64,000 nt of DNA, taken from the NCBI GenBank assembly GCA_017458335.1, contig JAFTFT010000023.1, positions 1 to 64,000 of the forward strand, written 5' to 3'. The notes beneath the pieces were generated by a model. The model ran no database searches and was not told the DNA's origin. It saw only the letters and a list, made by a program, of their open reading frames with translations. A program made the translations under genes and the position numbers. The DNA comes from Oscillospiraceae bacterium. GTDB taxonomy: Bacteria; Bacillota; Clostridia; Oscillospirales; Oscillospiraceae. Shown piece by piece: positions 16,441-23,995 of this stretch (positions within the stretch are counted from its first letter, which is position 1; each line of letters opens with the position of its first letter).

Positions 16441-17346
16441 ATGAAACAATCGAATTCTTCTGTCCTCGGCCCCGCTCTCATCATCCTGGCGGGCATCTTC
16501 TGGGGCAGCATGGGGATTTTCGTCCGCAGGCTCACGGCCTTCGGCTTCACCTCGATTCAGATCACCTCTGTCCGGCTGACCCTGGCCGCGGTCGCTTTCT
16601 GCCTGATCCTGCTTTTGTGTGACCCGGCGGGCTTTCGCATTTCTCCGCGGGATCTGCCTCTCTTTCTCGGTCTCGGTGTCGGAAGCGTTCTGTTTTTCTC
16701 CTCCTGTTACTTCACCGCGATCAACATGATGTCCCTCTCCACCGCCGCAATCCTGCTCTATACCTCCCCGATCTGGATCATGCTGATGTCCGTGCTCTTC
16801 TTCCATGAGAAGCTGACCGGCCGGAAGCTTCTTGCCCTGGCCCTTGCCTTCGGCGGCTGCGTTCTCGTCTCCGGGATCTCCGGCGGCGGCCTCACGCTGC
16901 CCGGTCTTCTGATCGGGCTCGGTTCCGGGTTCGGCTACGGGCTCTATAGCATTCTCGGCACCGTCGCGCTGCGGCGCTATTCCCCCTATTCCGTCACCAC
17001 CTGGACCTTCCTCTTTGCGGCCGTGGGCTCCTGGTTCATCAGCCGTCCGGCAGAGATCATCGCCAGAATCTCCTCTGCTCCCTCTCCCCTCGGTCTGTTT
17101 CTCTTCTGCTGCCTCACGGCGCTGATTACCGCCGTGGTTCCCTTCCTCACCTATACGCTGGGCCTCCGCACCGTAGAGGCCAGCCGTGCCGGAATTCTCG
17201 CCACCATTGAGCCGATGGTCGCCACGCTGATCGGTGTGCTCGTCTTCTCTGAGCCCCTGACGCTCTCTTCCGGCCTCGGCGTGCTGCTGATTCTGGCAGC
17301 CGTCATTCTCCTGAACCTGAAAGAAAATAGAAAGGACGTTTCATGA
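16441..17346 (+). CDS. EamA-family (DMT superfamily) membrane transporter
   Basis: A 301-residue protein with ten hydrophobic segments in two five-helix halves. Signature GIFWGSMGIFVRRL opens it, YTSPIWIMLMSVLFFHEKL closes the first half, and a second-half repeat ends in LATIEPMVATLIGVLVFSE. The two EamA repeats are typical of exporters of amino acids or small metabolites. AGGAAG precedes the ATG. Its stop overlaps the next start (ATGA), so it is translated with the BMP-fusion protein. A nucleoside- or metabolite-export role is only suggested by that neighbour. Confidence 0.88.
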   Translation: MKQSNSSVLGPALIILAGIFWGSMGIFVRRLTAFGFTSIQITSVRLTLAAVAFCLILLLCDPAGFRISPRDLPLFLGLGVGSVLFFSSCYFTAINMMSLSTAAILLYTSPIWIMLMSVLFFHEKLTGRKLLALALAFGGCVLVSGISGGGLTLPGLLIGLGSGFGYGLYSILGTVALRRYSPYSVTTWTFLFAAVGSWFISRPAEIIARISSAPSPLGLFLFCCLTALITAVVPFLTYTLGLRTVEASRAGILATIEPMVATLIGVLVFSEPLTLSSGLGVLLILAAVILLNLKENRKDVS

Positions 17347-19289
17347 GATCTGAAGCGGTCGAACAATACAACCACGCCCTGAAAGCAGGGCAGAAATATT
17401 ACAAGAACGCCGTCATCCACGGTGAATATCCCTATCCGCTCGTGCTGGATGACATCATACAGGAATCCGCCGTCGCCGGCTATGCCGATCTTGGCATTAT
17501 CCAGGTACCTGCCGACCGTTTTGTCGGTACCAAGTCCGCCGGACGGACGGCTGCCCTCGCTGGGAATTTCATGCCCCTGCTGGAACCGACAAGTGAATTT
17601 GCCGCCAAGTGGATCAGCCTCTGTGATGCCCACCTGAGCGAAGAAGGCATCCGCGACGCGGTGGAATGCTATGAATTCTTGGGCCGGTTTTACATTCAGG
17701 AGGGCAACAAGCGGCTCAGCGTGCTGCTCAGCTACGACTCGCCCCGCATCGCCGCCCATGTCAGGCGCGTGATCCCACGCTGGTCCGAAGATCATGAAGT
17801 GCAGGTCTATTATGAGTTCATGCACTTCTACTCTCTCTCCGGCCTCTACGGCATTGACTTCCGCCACCGGGGCAGCTATGCCAAACTGCAGGCGGCCCTG
17901 GGCTTTGAGCCGGAACACGTCTGGACCGATCAGGAGCGGCGCAGCTTCTCTGCCGGGTTCAGCCACTTCCGCGACGCGCTGCAGAAGCAGCGGCCCGGGC
18001 AGGATCAGGTCACCCCGGCCGAAGCGCTTCTGACCTGGCTGCAGGTCTTTTCCTTCTCCGACATCAAGGATCTGACGCTGCCGGAACTCTCAAAACGGAT
18101 CGATACCCTGTGGCCGGACATGCTGGCCCAGACGGACGACACCGCCATCGAACTCAGCACCGAGCCCGCTGATAAAGGAAAGAACGTCATCTCCAAGATC
18201 ATCAGCATCGCCCGCCCGGACCACCTGAACATCGCTTTCCTCTATGACGCTCCTCCCGAGTACAGCACCTGGGTTCAGGCCCATGATGAGGGGCGGCAGT
18301 ATCTCGAGGATCAGCTCGGTTCCAAGGTCTCCGTAAAGACCTATCTGCGGGACTTCCGGGACTACGAGGCCGTGCTCGAAGAGGCCATTGCCGACGGTGC
18401 GGAGCTCGTCTTCGCCACCGACGCCGCCATGGTCAGCGCCTGCCGCAAAGCCGCCGCTCTTCACAAGAACGTCCGCTTCCTGACCTGCGCGGTGTTCCAG
18501 CCCTATACCGGCGTCCGCATGTACAACGGCCGGACCTATGAATGCAAGTTTATCACCGGCGCCATCGCCGGAATCATGTCCGAGAGCAATGAGATCGGCT
18601 ATGTCGCCAACAATCCGATCTTCGGCACCCCCGCCAGCGTCAACGCCTTCGCGCTCGGCGCCCGTATGACCAACCCAAAGGCCGTCATCCGCCTTGACTG
18701 GGCCTGCCTGCCAGGCGATCCGGTGAAGCGACTTCTGGACAGCGGTGTTTCCGTCATCTCCAATCGCGAGATTGTTAGTTCCGGCACTGTCTGGAAGGAC
18801 TTCGAACTCGGCACCTTCAAACTGCAGAAGGACGGCACCCTCATCCCCCTGGTCACGCCTTTCTGGGATTGGGGCAAGCTCTATGAAAAGATCGTCCAAA
18901 GCATCTTCAGCGGCGCCTGGAACGACATCTCCGACAGCAAAGCCATCAACTACTGGTGGGGCATGGCCAGCGGCGTGCTCGATGTCCACCTGAGCAAGTA
19001 TCTCCCCGACGGCGTTGCCGGTCTCGGCCGGATTCTCCGCACGGGGATCTGCAACGGCTCTCTTCAGCCCTTCCGCATGCGCATCTTCGACCAAAGCGGC
19101 ACCCAGCGCAACGACGGGGAGCACTCCTTCAGTCCGGACGAAATCGTCTCCATGGACTGGTTCTGCGATAATGTTGTCGGCAGAGTCCCAGATTATGAGG
19201 AGCTCCGCCCCGAATACGCCGAAACCATGCATATTCTCGGTCTGTACAGAAAAAAACTGCTCCCGGAGGCAGAAGGAGGACAGCTGTGA
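17343..19289 (+). CDS. cytosolic fusion: ParB-like N-terminal domain plus BMP-type (PnrA/Med) ligand-binding domain
   Basis: A 648-residue protein without signal peptide or lipobox. The N-terminal part (residues ~30-145) contains EGNKRLSVL at 120-128, which resembles the conserved ParB/Srx-fold motif. A helical middle follows. From about 294 to 560 it matches the BMP/PnrA family of nucleoside-binding proteins (LNIAFLYDAPPEYSTW, GAELVFATDAAM, ITGAIAGIMSESNEIGYV, NAFALGARMTNPKA, VISNREIV). BMP domains normally sit outside the cell as ABC lipoproteins; a cytoplasmic version is more like a sensor. It overlaps the transporter before it and the phosphoesterase after it (GTGA). The ligand is unknown, nucleoside-like by family. 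Confidence 0.75.
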   Translation: MRSEAVEQYNHALKAGQKYYKNAVIHGEYPYPLVLDDIIQESAVAGYADLGIIQVPADRFVGTKSAGRTAALAGNFMPLLEPTSEFAAKWISLCDAHLSEEGIRDAVECYEFLGRFYIQEGNKRLSVLLSYDSPRIAAHVRRVIPRWSEDHEVQVYYEFMHFYSLSGLYGIDFRHRGSYAKLQAALGFEPEHVWTDQERRSFSAGFSHFRDALQKQRPGQDQVTPAEALLTWLQVFSFSDIKDLTLPELSKRIDTLWPDMLAQTDDTAIELSTEPADKGKNVISKIISIARPDHLNIAFLYDAPPEYSTWVQAHDEGRQYLEDQLGSKVSVKTYLRDFRDYEAVLEEAIADGAELVFATDAAMVSACRKAAALHKNVRFLTCAVFQPYTGVRMYNGRTYECKFITGAIAGIMSESNEIGYVANNPIFGTPASVNAFALGARMTNPKAVIRLDWACLPGDPVKRLLDSGVSVISNREIVSSGTVWKDFELGTFKLQKDGTLIPLVTPFWDWGKLYEKIVQSIFSGAWNDISDSKAINYWWGMASGVLDVHLSKYLPDGVAGLGRILRTGICNGSLQPFRMRIFDQSGTQRNDGEHSFSPDEIVSMDWFCDNVVGRVPDYEELRPEYAETMHILGLYRKKLLPEAEGGQL

Positions 19290-19876
19290 AGCTGCTGCTC
19301 ATCTCAGATGAGGAAGACAAATATCTTTGGGAATATTACCGTCCGGGCAACCTGGACGGCGTGGATCTGATATTATCCGCCGGTGACCTCAAGGCGAGCT
19401 ATCTCAGTTTCCTTGTGACAATGGCAAACCGCCCGCTGCTCTACGTCCATGGCAACCACGACTGGTCCTATGACCGCCAGCCTCCCGAAGGCTGTGACTG
19501 CATCGACGACCGGCTCGTGGTCGTAAACGGGCTCCGGATCCTGGGCCTGGGCGGCTGCCTGCGCTATAACGGCGGACCGTATCAGTACTCCGAGCGTCAG
19601 ATGCGCATGCGCATCCTGAAGCTCCAATGGAAAATCATGCGGGCGGGCGGGGTCGACATTGTTCTCACCCACGCCCCGGCCGCAGGCTATGGAGACGAGG
19701 ACAACATCACACACCGCGGCTTTGAGGCCTTTCTCCCTCTTCTGGACCGCTGGCAGCCCTCCTATCTCGTCCACGGGCATATCCACAAGCGCTATGACCC
19801 GCGGCAGCAGCGTGTCCTGCAGTACAAAAACACCACCATCATCAACGCGAACGGAAAATACTATCTGGATCTGTAA
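19286..19876 (+). CDS. metallophosphoesterase (calcineurin-like fold)
   Basis: A 196-residue enzyme with GDLK (33-36), GNHDW, THAP and GHIHKRY motifs of the calcineurin-like phosphoesterases. The first metal motif is SDEED, where the usual DxH histidine is replaced, so the metal site may be altered. GTG start within the upstream stop (GTGA) and GGAGG before it show translational coupling. With the transporter and ligand-binding fusion it may process a phosphorylated nucleotide or metabolite; the substrate is unknown. Confidence 0.85.
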   Translation: MKLLLISDEEDKYLWEYYRPGNLDGVDLILSAGDLKASYLSFLVTMANRPLLYVHGNHDWSYDRQPPEGCDCIDDRLVVVNGLRILGLGGCLRYNGGPYQYSERQMRMRILKLQWKIMRAGGVDIVLTHAPAAGYGDEDNITHRGFEAFLPLLDRWQPSYLVHGHIHKRYDPRQQRVLQYKNTTIINANGKYYLDL

Positions 19877-20284
19877 ACAAAAAAGCGAGCTGAACGGCCG
19901 GCAATAATTAGTTCAATCTAACTGCTCCTTAAAACTTACGCCCTCGGAAGAGAGCGTATTTCTTTCCTTGATCGTTCCGTTGTTCGTATCCTTACGGTCA
20001 CAGCTTTCCCGGTCTGCTGTTATTTTGCGTGATCCATGATTTAACCGCCTTACATGTGCAGAAGCTTATGGGTACCTTCACTGTGCAATGCTTCTTCATG
20101 GTATTGTAGGGTACTTTCCGTCACAAAAGCATCACACATGCTGATTTTATCATAACATTTGCATGTATTCAACAATAACAGGGATCATTCGCAGGAACGC
20201 AGGAACGACACAGCGGCGGCAAACCACAGCCTGCCGGGAGAATCGTCCCCTGACACACGCCTCTCTTGCACTCTAAACTTATTG
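19877..20284. other. intergenic stretch without a supportable gene
   Basis: About 400 bases without a convincing coding region, hairpin terminator or repeat. A 29-codon reading frame (minus strand, 20139 to 20050) exists but has no ribosome site. The stretch separates the phosphoesterase from the toxin-antitoxin promoter. Confidence 0.5.
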
Positions 20285-20313
20285 TTGACAATTTTCCCTG
20301 TTCTACCTAAAAT
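20285..20313 (+). promoter_or_regulatory. consensus promoter of the toxin-antitoxin operon
   Basis: TTGACA at 20285-20290, 17-bp spacer, TAAAAT at 20308-20313, about 28 bases before the antitoxin start. Confidence 0.8.
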
Positions 20314-20340
20314 AATAACAGATATCATTGGAGAAAGGGT

Positions 20341-20562
20341 GTGTATTTGTTGAGCACAAGAGAACGCTGCAATCAACTTCTTGATGCTGTTCCGGATTTC
20401 AAGCTTTCTTTTGTTCTGGCTTATCTACAAGGCCTGATAGCAGGGGAAGAAGCTGAAGATGATCTTTATTGTGAAGCGCTTTACCAACAATACCTTCAAG
20501 ATCCCGAGCGTGAGGTCGAATACTCCCTTGAAGAATGCAAGAAGGAGTGGGGTCTTGCCTGA
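20341..20562 (+). CDS. probable antitoxin of a RelBE/ParDE-type pair
   Basis: A 73-residue acidic protein ending in EYSLEECKKEWGL, a pattern common to antitoxins partnered with RelE-fold toxins. It has no obvious ribbon-helix-helix start, so DNA binding is uncertain. The start is GTG at 20341 (GGAG seven bases upstream); TTG at 20350 is possible. The stop shares a base with the toxin start (TGATG). The assignment rests on size and linkage to the toxin. Confidence 0.72.
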   Translation: MYLLSTRERCNQLLDAVPDFKLSFVLAYLQGLIAGEEAEDDLYCEALYQQYLQDPEREVEYSLEECKKEWGLA

Positions 20563-20822
20563 TGTACAGGATCATCATTCGAAAACCGGCAAAGAAGTTT
20601 ATAGACCGTCTCCCTCTGAACGAGAAGCGCCGCATTGTCGAGGCGATTGAGCAATTACCCGATTCGGGAGACATCAAGCAAATGAAAGGACATCAAAATA
20701 AGGGCCTTTTTCGTCTGCGCGTCGGAGAATACAGGATCATCTATAGTCTGGATGATGAGCAGTTGATTATCTATTTGCTTGATGCGGGAAATCGCGGCGA
20801 AATCTACAGAAGATATTCTTAA
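20562..20822 (+). CDS. RelE/ParE-family toxin
   Basis: An 86-residue basic protein with the RelE fold pattern: MYRIIIRKPAKKFIDRLP, helical EKRRIVEAIEQL, then LKGH-like MKGHQNKGLFRLRVGEYRI and IIYLLDAGNRGEIYRRY. Family members cleave mRNA on the ribosome or inhibit gyrase; the basic Arg/Lys/Tyr residues of the C-terminal strands fit an mRNase. ATG at 20562 overlaps the antitoxin stop. A terminator follows at 20890. It sits beside a restriction-modification system. Confidence 0.88.
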   Translation: MYRIIIRKPAKKFIDRLPLNEKRRIVEAIEQLPDSGDIKQMKGHQNKGLFRLRVGEYRIIYSLDDEQLIIYLLDAGNRGEIYRRYS

Positions 20823-20889
20823 ATTGCAAAGCGATTCCCCCATGTCAACCCGGAGCGAAAACTCATGTCATAACGAAGAATTATAGATC

Positions 20890-20927
20890 AGGCTGGATCA
20901 CCGGTAAAAGTGATTCAGCCTCGTTTT
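20890..20927 (+). terminator. terminator of the toxin-antitoxin operon
   Basis: A 12-bp stem (20890-20901 with 20910-20921, one wobble) with an eight-base loop, followed by CGTTTTTGG. It starts 67 bases after the toxin stop. Confidence 0.75.
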
Positions 20928-21060
20928 TGGTTTTGTAGGATCGAGCACGGAGAAGCAGTCAAGCAAGACAAAAAACCGTCCCTGTGTCTTCACAAGAGAA
21001 TATGTGCCGCCGTTATTATCTGCTGTAAAAACACCGTTAGGCACAGTCTTTCCCAAGTGT

Positions 21061-22518
21061 TTATTTCAGTTTCTCGCACAGGGGCAGGAGTTCCTCCAGC
21101 CGGGCGACGATGCGCTTCTGCTCCGCGAGGGGCGGAAGGGGAACAAGAACCTTTTCCAAAGCTTGCCCTGTGAGATGCTTAATCGTTGTTCCAGTGAACA
21201 ATGGGGCCAATATGCCACCATTCGCATAAGCATAAAAAAGAAGCTGATAAAATTGGGATAATAGGCCGTCATAGAATCGTATGCGGTGCAATGCTTTCTG
21301 GAAATGAATGCTGTAGGTCTCTTTCCAAACAGCACAACGTCCAGGCTCTCCACCTTCGCACATTACTAAGTCGCCCGGTTGAATGAGGAATCTCTCATCC
21401 ATTTCATCCTCGAACTTCATTTTCAAGAGATCAGATAATTCGAAACGCCCCCAACGAACATTTACATTTCGTAGATAGGGACAACTTGTTCCCTTGTTCT
21501 TCTGTTTGTCTAGCATTTTCCCCAGACACATTGAAGAAACATCGGGGAGTCTCGCCCACTTCCAGGTCTCGGGGATATCAAAGGGAATCTCATCCTCAGA
21601 GATTTCAGGCTGGGGCTTTTCTTTTTTGAGCTTTCCGGCTTTGATGAGGGCCTGTTTTTCCTTCTGGATCTGCTGATACAGTTCTTCGCCGGTGCCCTCT
21701 TCGGGGCGCTGTTCGACCAGTTTGCCCTGAATGGCCATCTGGAGGATGGACTTCTGCATATCGCTGGGGAAACGCTTGTTGAAGTCCTCCAGGCGGGTCC
21801 AGGCCTTTTCATAGCGGTCGATCAGAGGCAGGAGCTCTTCAATTTTGGCGACGATGCGCTTCTGCTCGGCGAGGGGTGGGAGGGGAAGCCACATCGCATA
21901 AAGCGAATTCTGCACCAAATGCCTTATGGTCATTCCCTTGCTATATTCGTCTAATATGCCAATTCCCTTGTAGCATTCAATGACAAACCGAAAATAGGTA
22001 GATAGTATTTTTCCATAAAACCGAACCCTATGCAGGGCATTTTGGTAATACATCTCCTCGTCGGAATCCCATATTGCGGATCTCCCTACATCACCGCCTT
22101 CACATATCAGTAAATCTCCGCGATTAAGGCGATACTTGACTTTATCGTCTTCCGTGAATTTTGCTGTCTTAACTGTTTCTAAGGAAATACCATCCCAATA
22201 AACATTGATACTACACAGGTATGGGCATAGCTCTCCCATATTCTTGGCTTTATCCAATGTTTTCCCAAGGCTACTTTCTGCTATCTGGTTGAGGTGTACC
22301 CACTTCCAGCTTTCGGGGATGTCAAACGGCAGCTCCTCCTCGGTGATCTCCGGCAGGGGCTTTTCTTTTTTGATCTTCCCTGCTTTGATCAGGGCCTGCT
22401 TTTCCTTCTGGATCTCCCGAAACAGTTCCTCGGCGGTTCCCTCTTCCGGGCGCTGCTCAACGAGCTTCCCCTGGATGGCAAGCTGAAGAATGCTGTTTTT
22501 CAGTTCCTGGGGCGTCAT
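21061..22518 (-). CDS. hsdS: type I restriction-modification specificity subunit HsdS
   Basis: A 485-residue protein made of two similar halves, each with a conserved helical region and a target-recognition domain. The N-terminal repeat unit (residues ~7-70) recurs at ~255-318; the target domains lie at about 70-215 and 320-465 and end in LPLPPLAEQKRIVA (helical spacer). HsdS recognises a two-part DNA sequence and guides HsdM and HsdR. Its start overlaps the hsdM stop by four bases (ATGA). The two target domains look related to each other, suggesting similar half-sites. Confidence 0.92.
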   Translation of the reverse strand: MTPQELKNSILQLAIQGKLVEQRPEEGTAEELFREIQKEKQALIKAGKIKKEKPLPEITEEELPFDIPESWKWVHLNQIAESSLGKTLDKAKNMGELCPYLCSINVYWDGISLETVKTAKFTEDDKVKYRLNRGDLLICEGGDVGRSAIWDSDEEMYYQNALHRVRFYGKILSTYFRFVIECYKGIGILDEYSKGMTIRHLVQNSLYAMWLPLPPLAEQKRIVAKIEELLPLIDRYEKAWTRLEDFNKRFPSDMQKSILQMAIQGKLVEQRPEEGTGEELYQQIQKEKQALIKAGKLKKEKPQPEISEDEIPFDIPETWKWARLPDVSSMCLGKMLDKQKNKGTSCPYLRNVNVRWGRFELSDLLKMKFEDEMDERFLIQPGDLVMCEGGEPGRCAVWKETYSIHFQKALHRIRFYDGLLSQFYQLLFYAYANGGILAPLFTGTTIKHLTGQALEKVLVPLPPLAEQKRIVARLEELLPLCEKLK

Positions 22519-23990
22519 AGGGACACGCCTCCCAGCTTTTCGGTGATCTCGGCCAGGACCCGGTCGATCTCGGCATTCAGGGAGGCACGCTCCTCCTGGT
22601 AGCGGTGGATCAGGTCCAGGGGATCGAGAATCTCTTCCTCCTCATGGGGGAAGCCGCACTGGTCCAGATTATAGCCAAGGTCCACGGAGAGCTCTTCGGC
22701 GGTATAGCAGCGGGCCTTGTCAAAGCCGTCCACATTCAGGGGCTTGCGTTCATTCCACCATTCCGCCACGGGGTCAAAATGCTCGAGCTTCATGGGTTTG
22801 GTCTTGGAAAAGTGCTTGTAGCCCTCGGGCATGTCCAGACGGTAGAACCATGTTTCCTTCGTGGGGCCGGTGCGGTCGAAGAAGAGAATGTTCGTGGTGA
22901 TGGAGGTATAGGGCGAGAAGACACTGCCTGGCATACGGACGACGGTATGGAGATTGAACTCCGAGAGGAGCTTCTTCTTGATGTTGAGCTTGGCGTTGTC
23001 GGTGCCGAAGAGAAAGCCGTCCGGGAGGATCACCGCGGCGCGGCCGCCCTGCTTCAGGCGGTACATGATGACGGACATGAAGAGGTCGGCGGTCTCGGAG
23101 CTGGCCAGATCCGCCGGGAAGTGATTCTTGACCTCGGCCTTTTCGCTTCCGCCATAGGGGGGATTCATCAGAACGACGTCGAAGGCGTCGTCCTCGGTAT
23201 AGTCCAGGACATCCTTCAGGAGGGAGTTGTCATGATAGACCCGTGGAACGTCCACGCCGTGGAGCAGCATGTTGGTGATGCAGAGCATGTAGGGAAACTG
23301 CTTCTTCTCGATGCCGTAGATGGAGCTGCCGAAGGCCTCGCGGTCGCCGGTGGTCTCGACGTTCTTCTCCAGCTCCTTGAGCCAGCTGGTGAGGAAGCCG
23401 CCGGTGCCGCAGGCAAAGTCGGCCATGGTCTCGCCGATGCGGGGACGGATCATACGGGCCATGAAGTCGGTCACGGCACGGGGCGTATAGAACTCACCGG
23501 CGGAGCCGGCACTCTGCAGCTCCTTGAGAATGGTCTCGTAGATCTCGCCGAAGGCGTGGCTCTCCTCATAGTCGGAGAGGTCCAGCTCGTCGATGACGCT
23601 GACCACCTGGCGCAGCAGGACGCCGTCCTTCATGTAGTTGTTGGCATCGGAGAAGGTGGACTGGACAATCGCCTTGCGGATCGGCGTGGCGGCGTCCACC
23701 GGAAGGCGCTTCAGGGTCGGGAACAGGGTGTTGTTCACGAAGTCCAGGAGGGCATCACCGGTCAGGCCCTTCCCTGTCGGGTCATGGGCCCAGGTGCTCC
23801 AGCGGCAGGCCTCGGGGATGATGGAGACATAGTCGTCCTCCTCAAACTCCCAGTCCTGCTCCTTGGCGTCATAGACCTTCAGAAAGAGGAGCCAGGCGAT
23901 CTGCTCCAGGCGCTGGGCATCGCCGTTGATGCCGGCGTCGTTGCGCATGATGTCGCGCAGCCGTTTTACAAATCCGGAAAGATTGGCCAT
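22515..23990 (-). CDS. hsdM: type I restriction-modification DNA methyltransferase HsdM
   Basis: A 491-residue N6-adenine methyltransferase. An N-terminal helical HsdM domain (residues 1-150) is followed by the SAM-binding motif DFACGTGGFL (191-200) and the catalytic NPPYGG (276-281). GEFYTPRAV at 166-174 is another hallmark. It transfers methyl groups to adenine in the sequence chosen by HsdS. It lies five bases after hsdR and overlaps hsdS. Length is usual for the family. Confidence 0.95.
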   Translation of the reverse strand: MANLSGFVKRLRDIMRNDAGINGDAQRLEQIAWLLFLKVYDAKEQDWEFEEDDYVSIIPEACRWSTWAHDPTGKGLTGDALLDFVNNTLFPTLKRLPVDAATPIRKAIVQSTFSDANNYMKDGVLLRQVVSVIDELDLSDYEESHAFGEIYETILKELQSAGSAGEFYTPRAVTDFMARMIRPRIGETMADFACGTGGFLTSWLKELEKNVETTGDREAFGSSIYGIEKKQFPYMLCITNMLLHGVDVPRVYHDNSLLKDVLDYTEDDAFDVVLMNPPYGGSEKAEVKNHFPADLASSETADLFMSVIMYRLKQGGRAAVILPDGFLFGTDNAKLNIKKKLLSEFNLHTVVRMPGSVFSPYTSITTNILFFDRTGPTKETWFYRLDMPEGYKHFSKTKPMKLEHFDPVAEWWNERKPLNVDGFDKARCYTAEELSVDLGYNLDQCGFPHEEEEILDPLDLIHRYQEERASLNAEIDRVLAEITEKLGGVSL

Positions 23991-23995
23991 CGTTG

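Noticed and set aside
20050..20139. A 29-codon minus-strand frame in the 19.9-20.3 kb gap
   Set aside because: No ribosome binding site and no recognisable features; too short to support as a gene.
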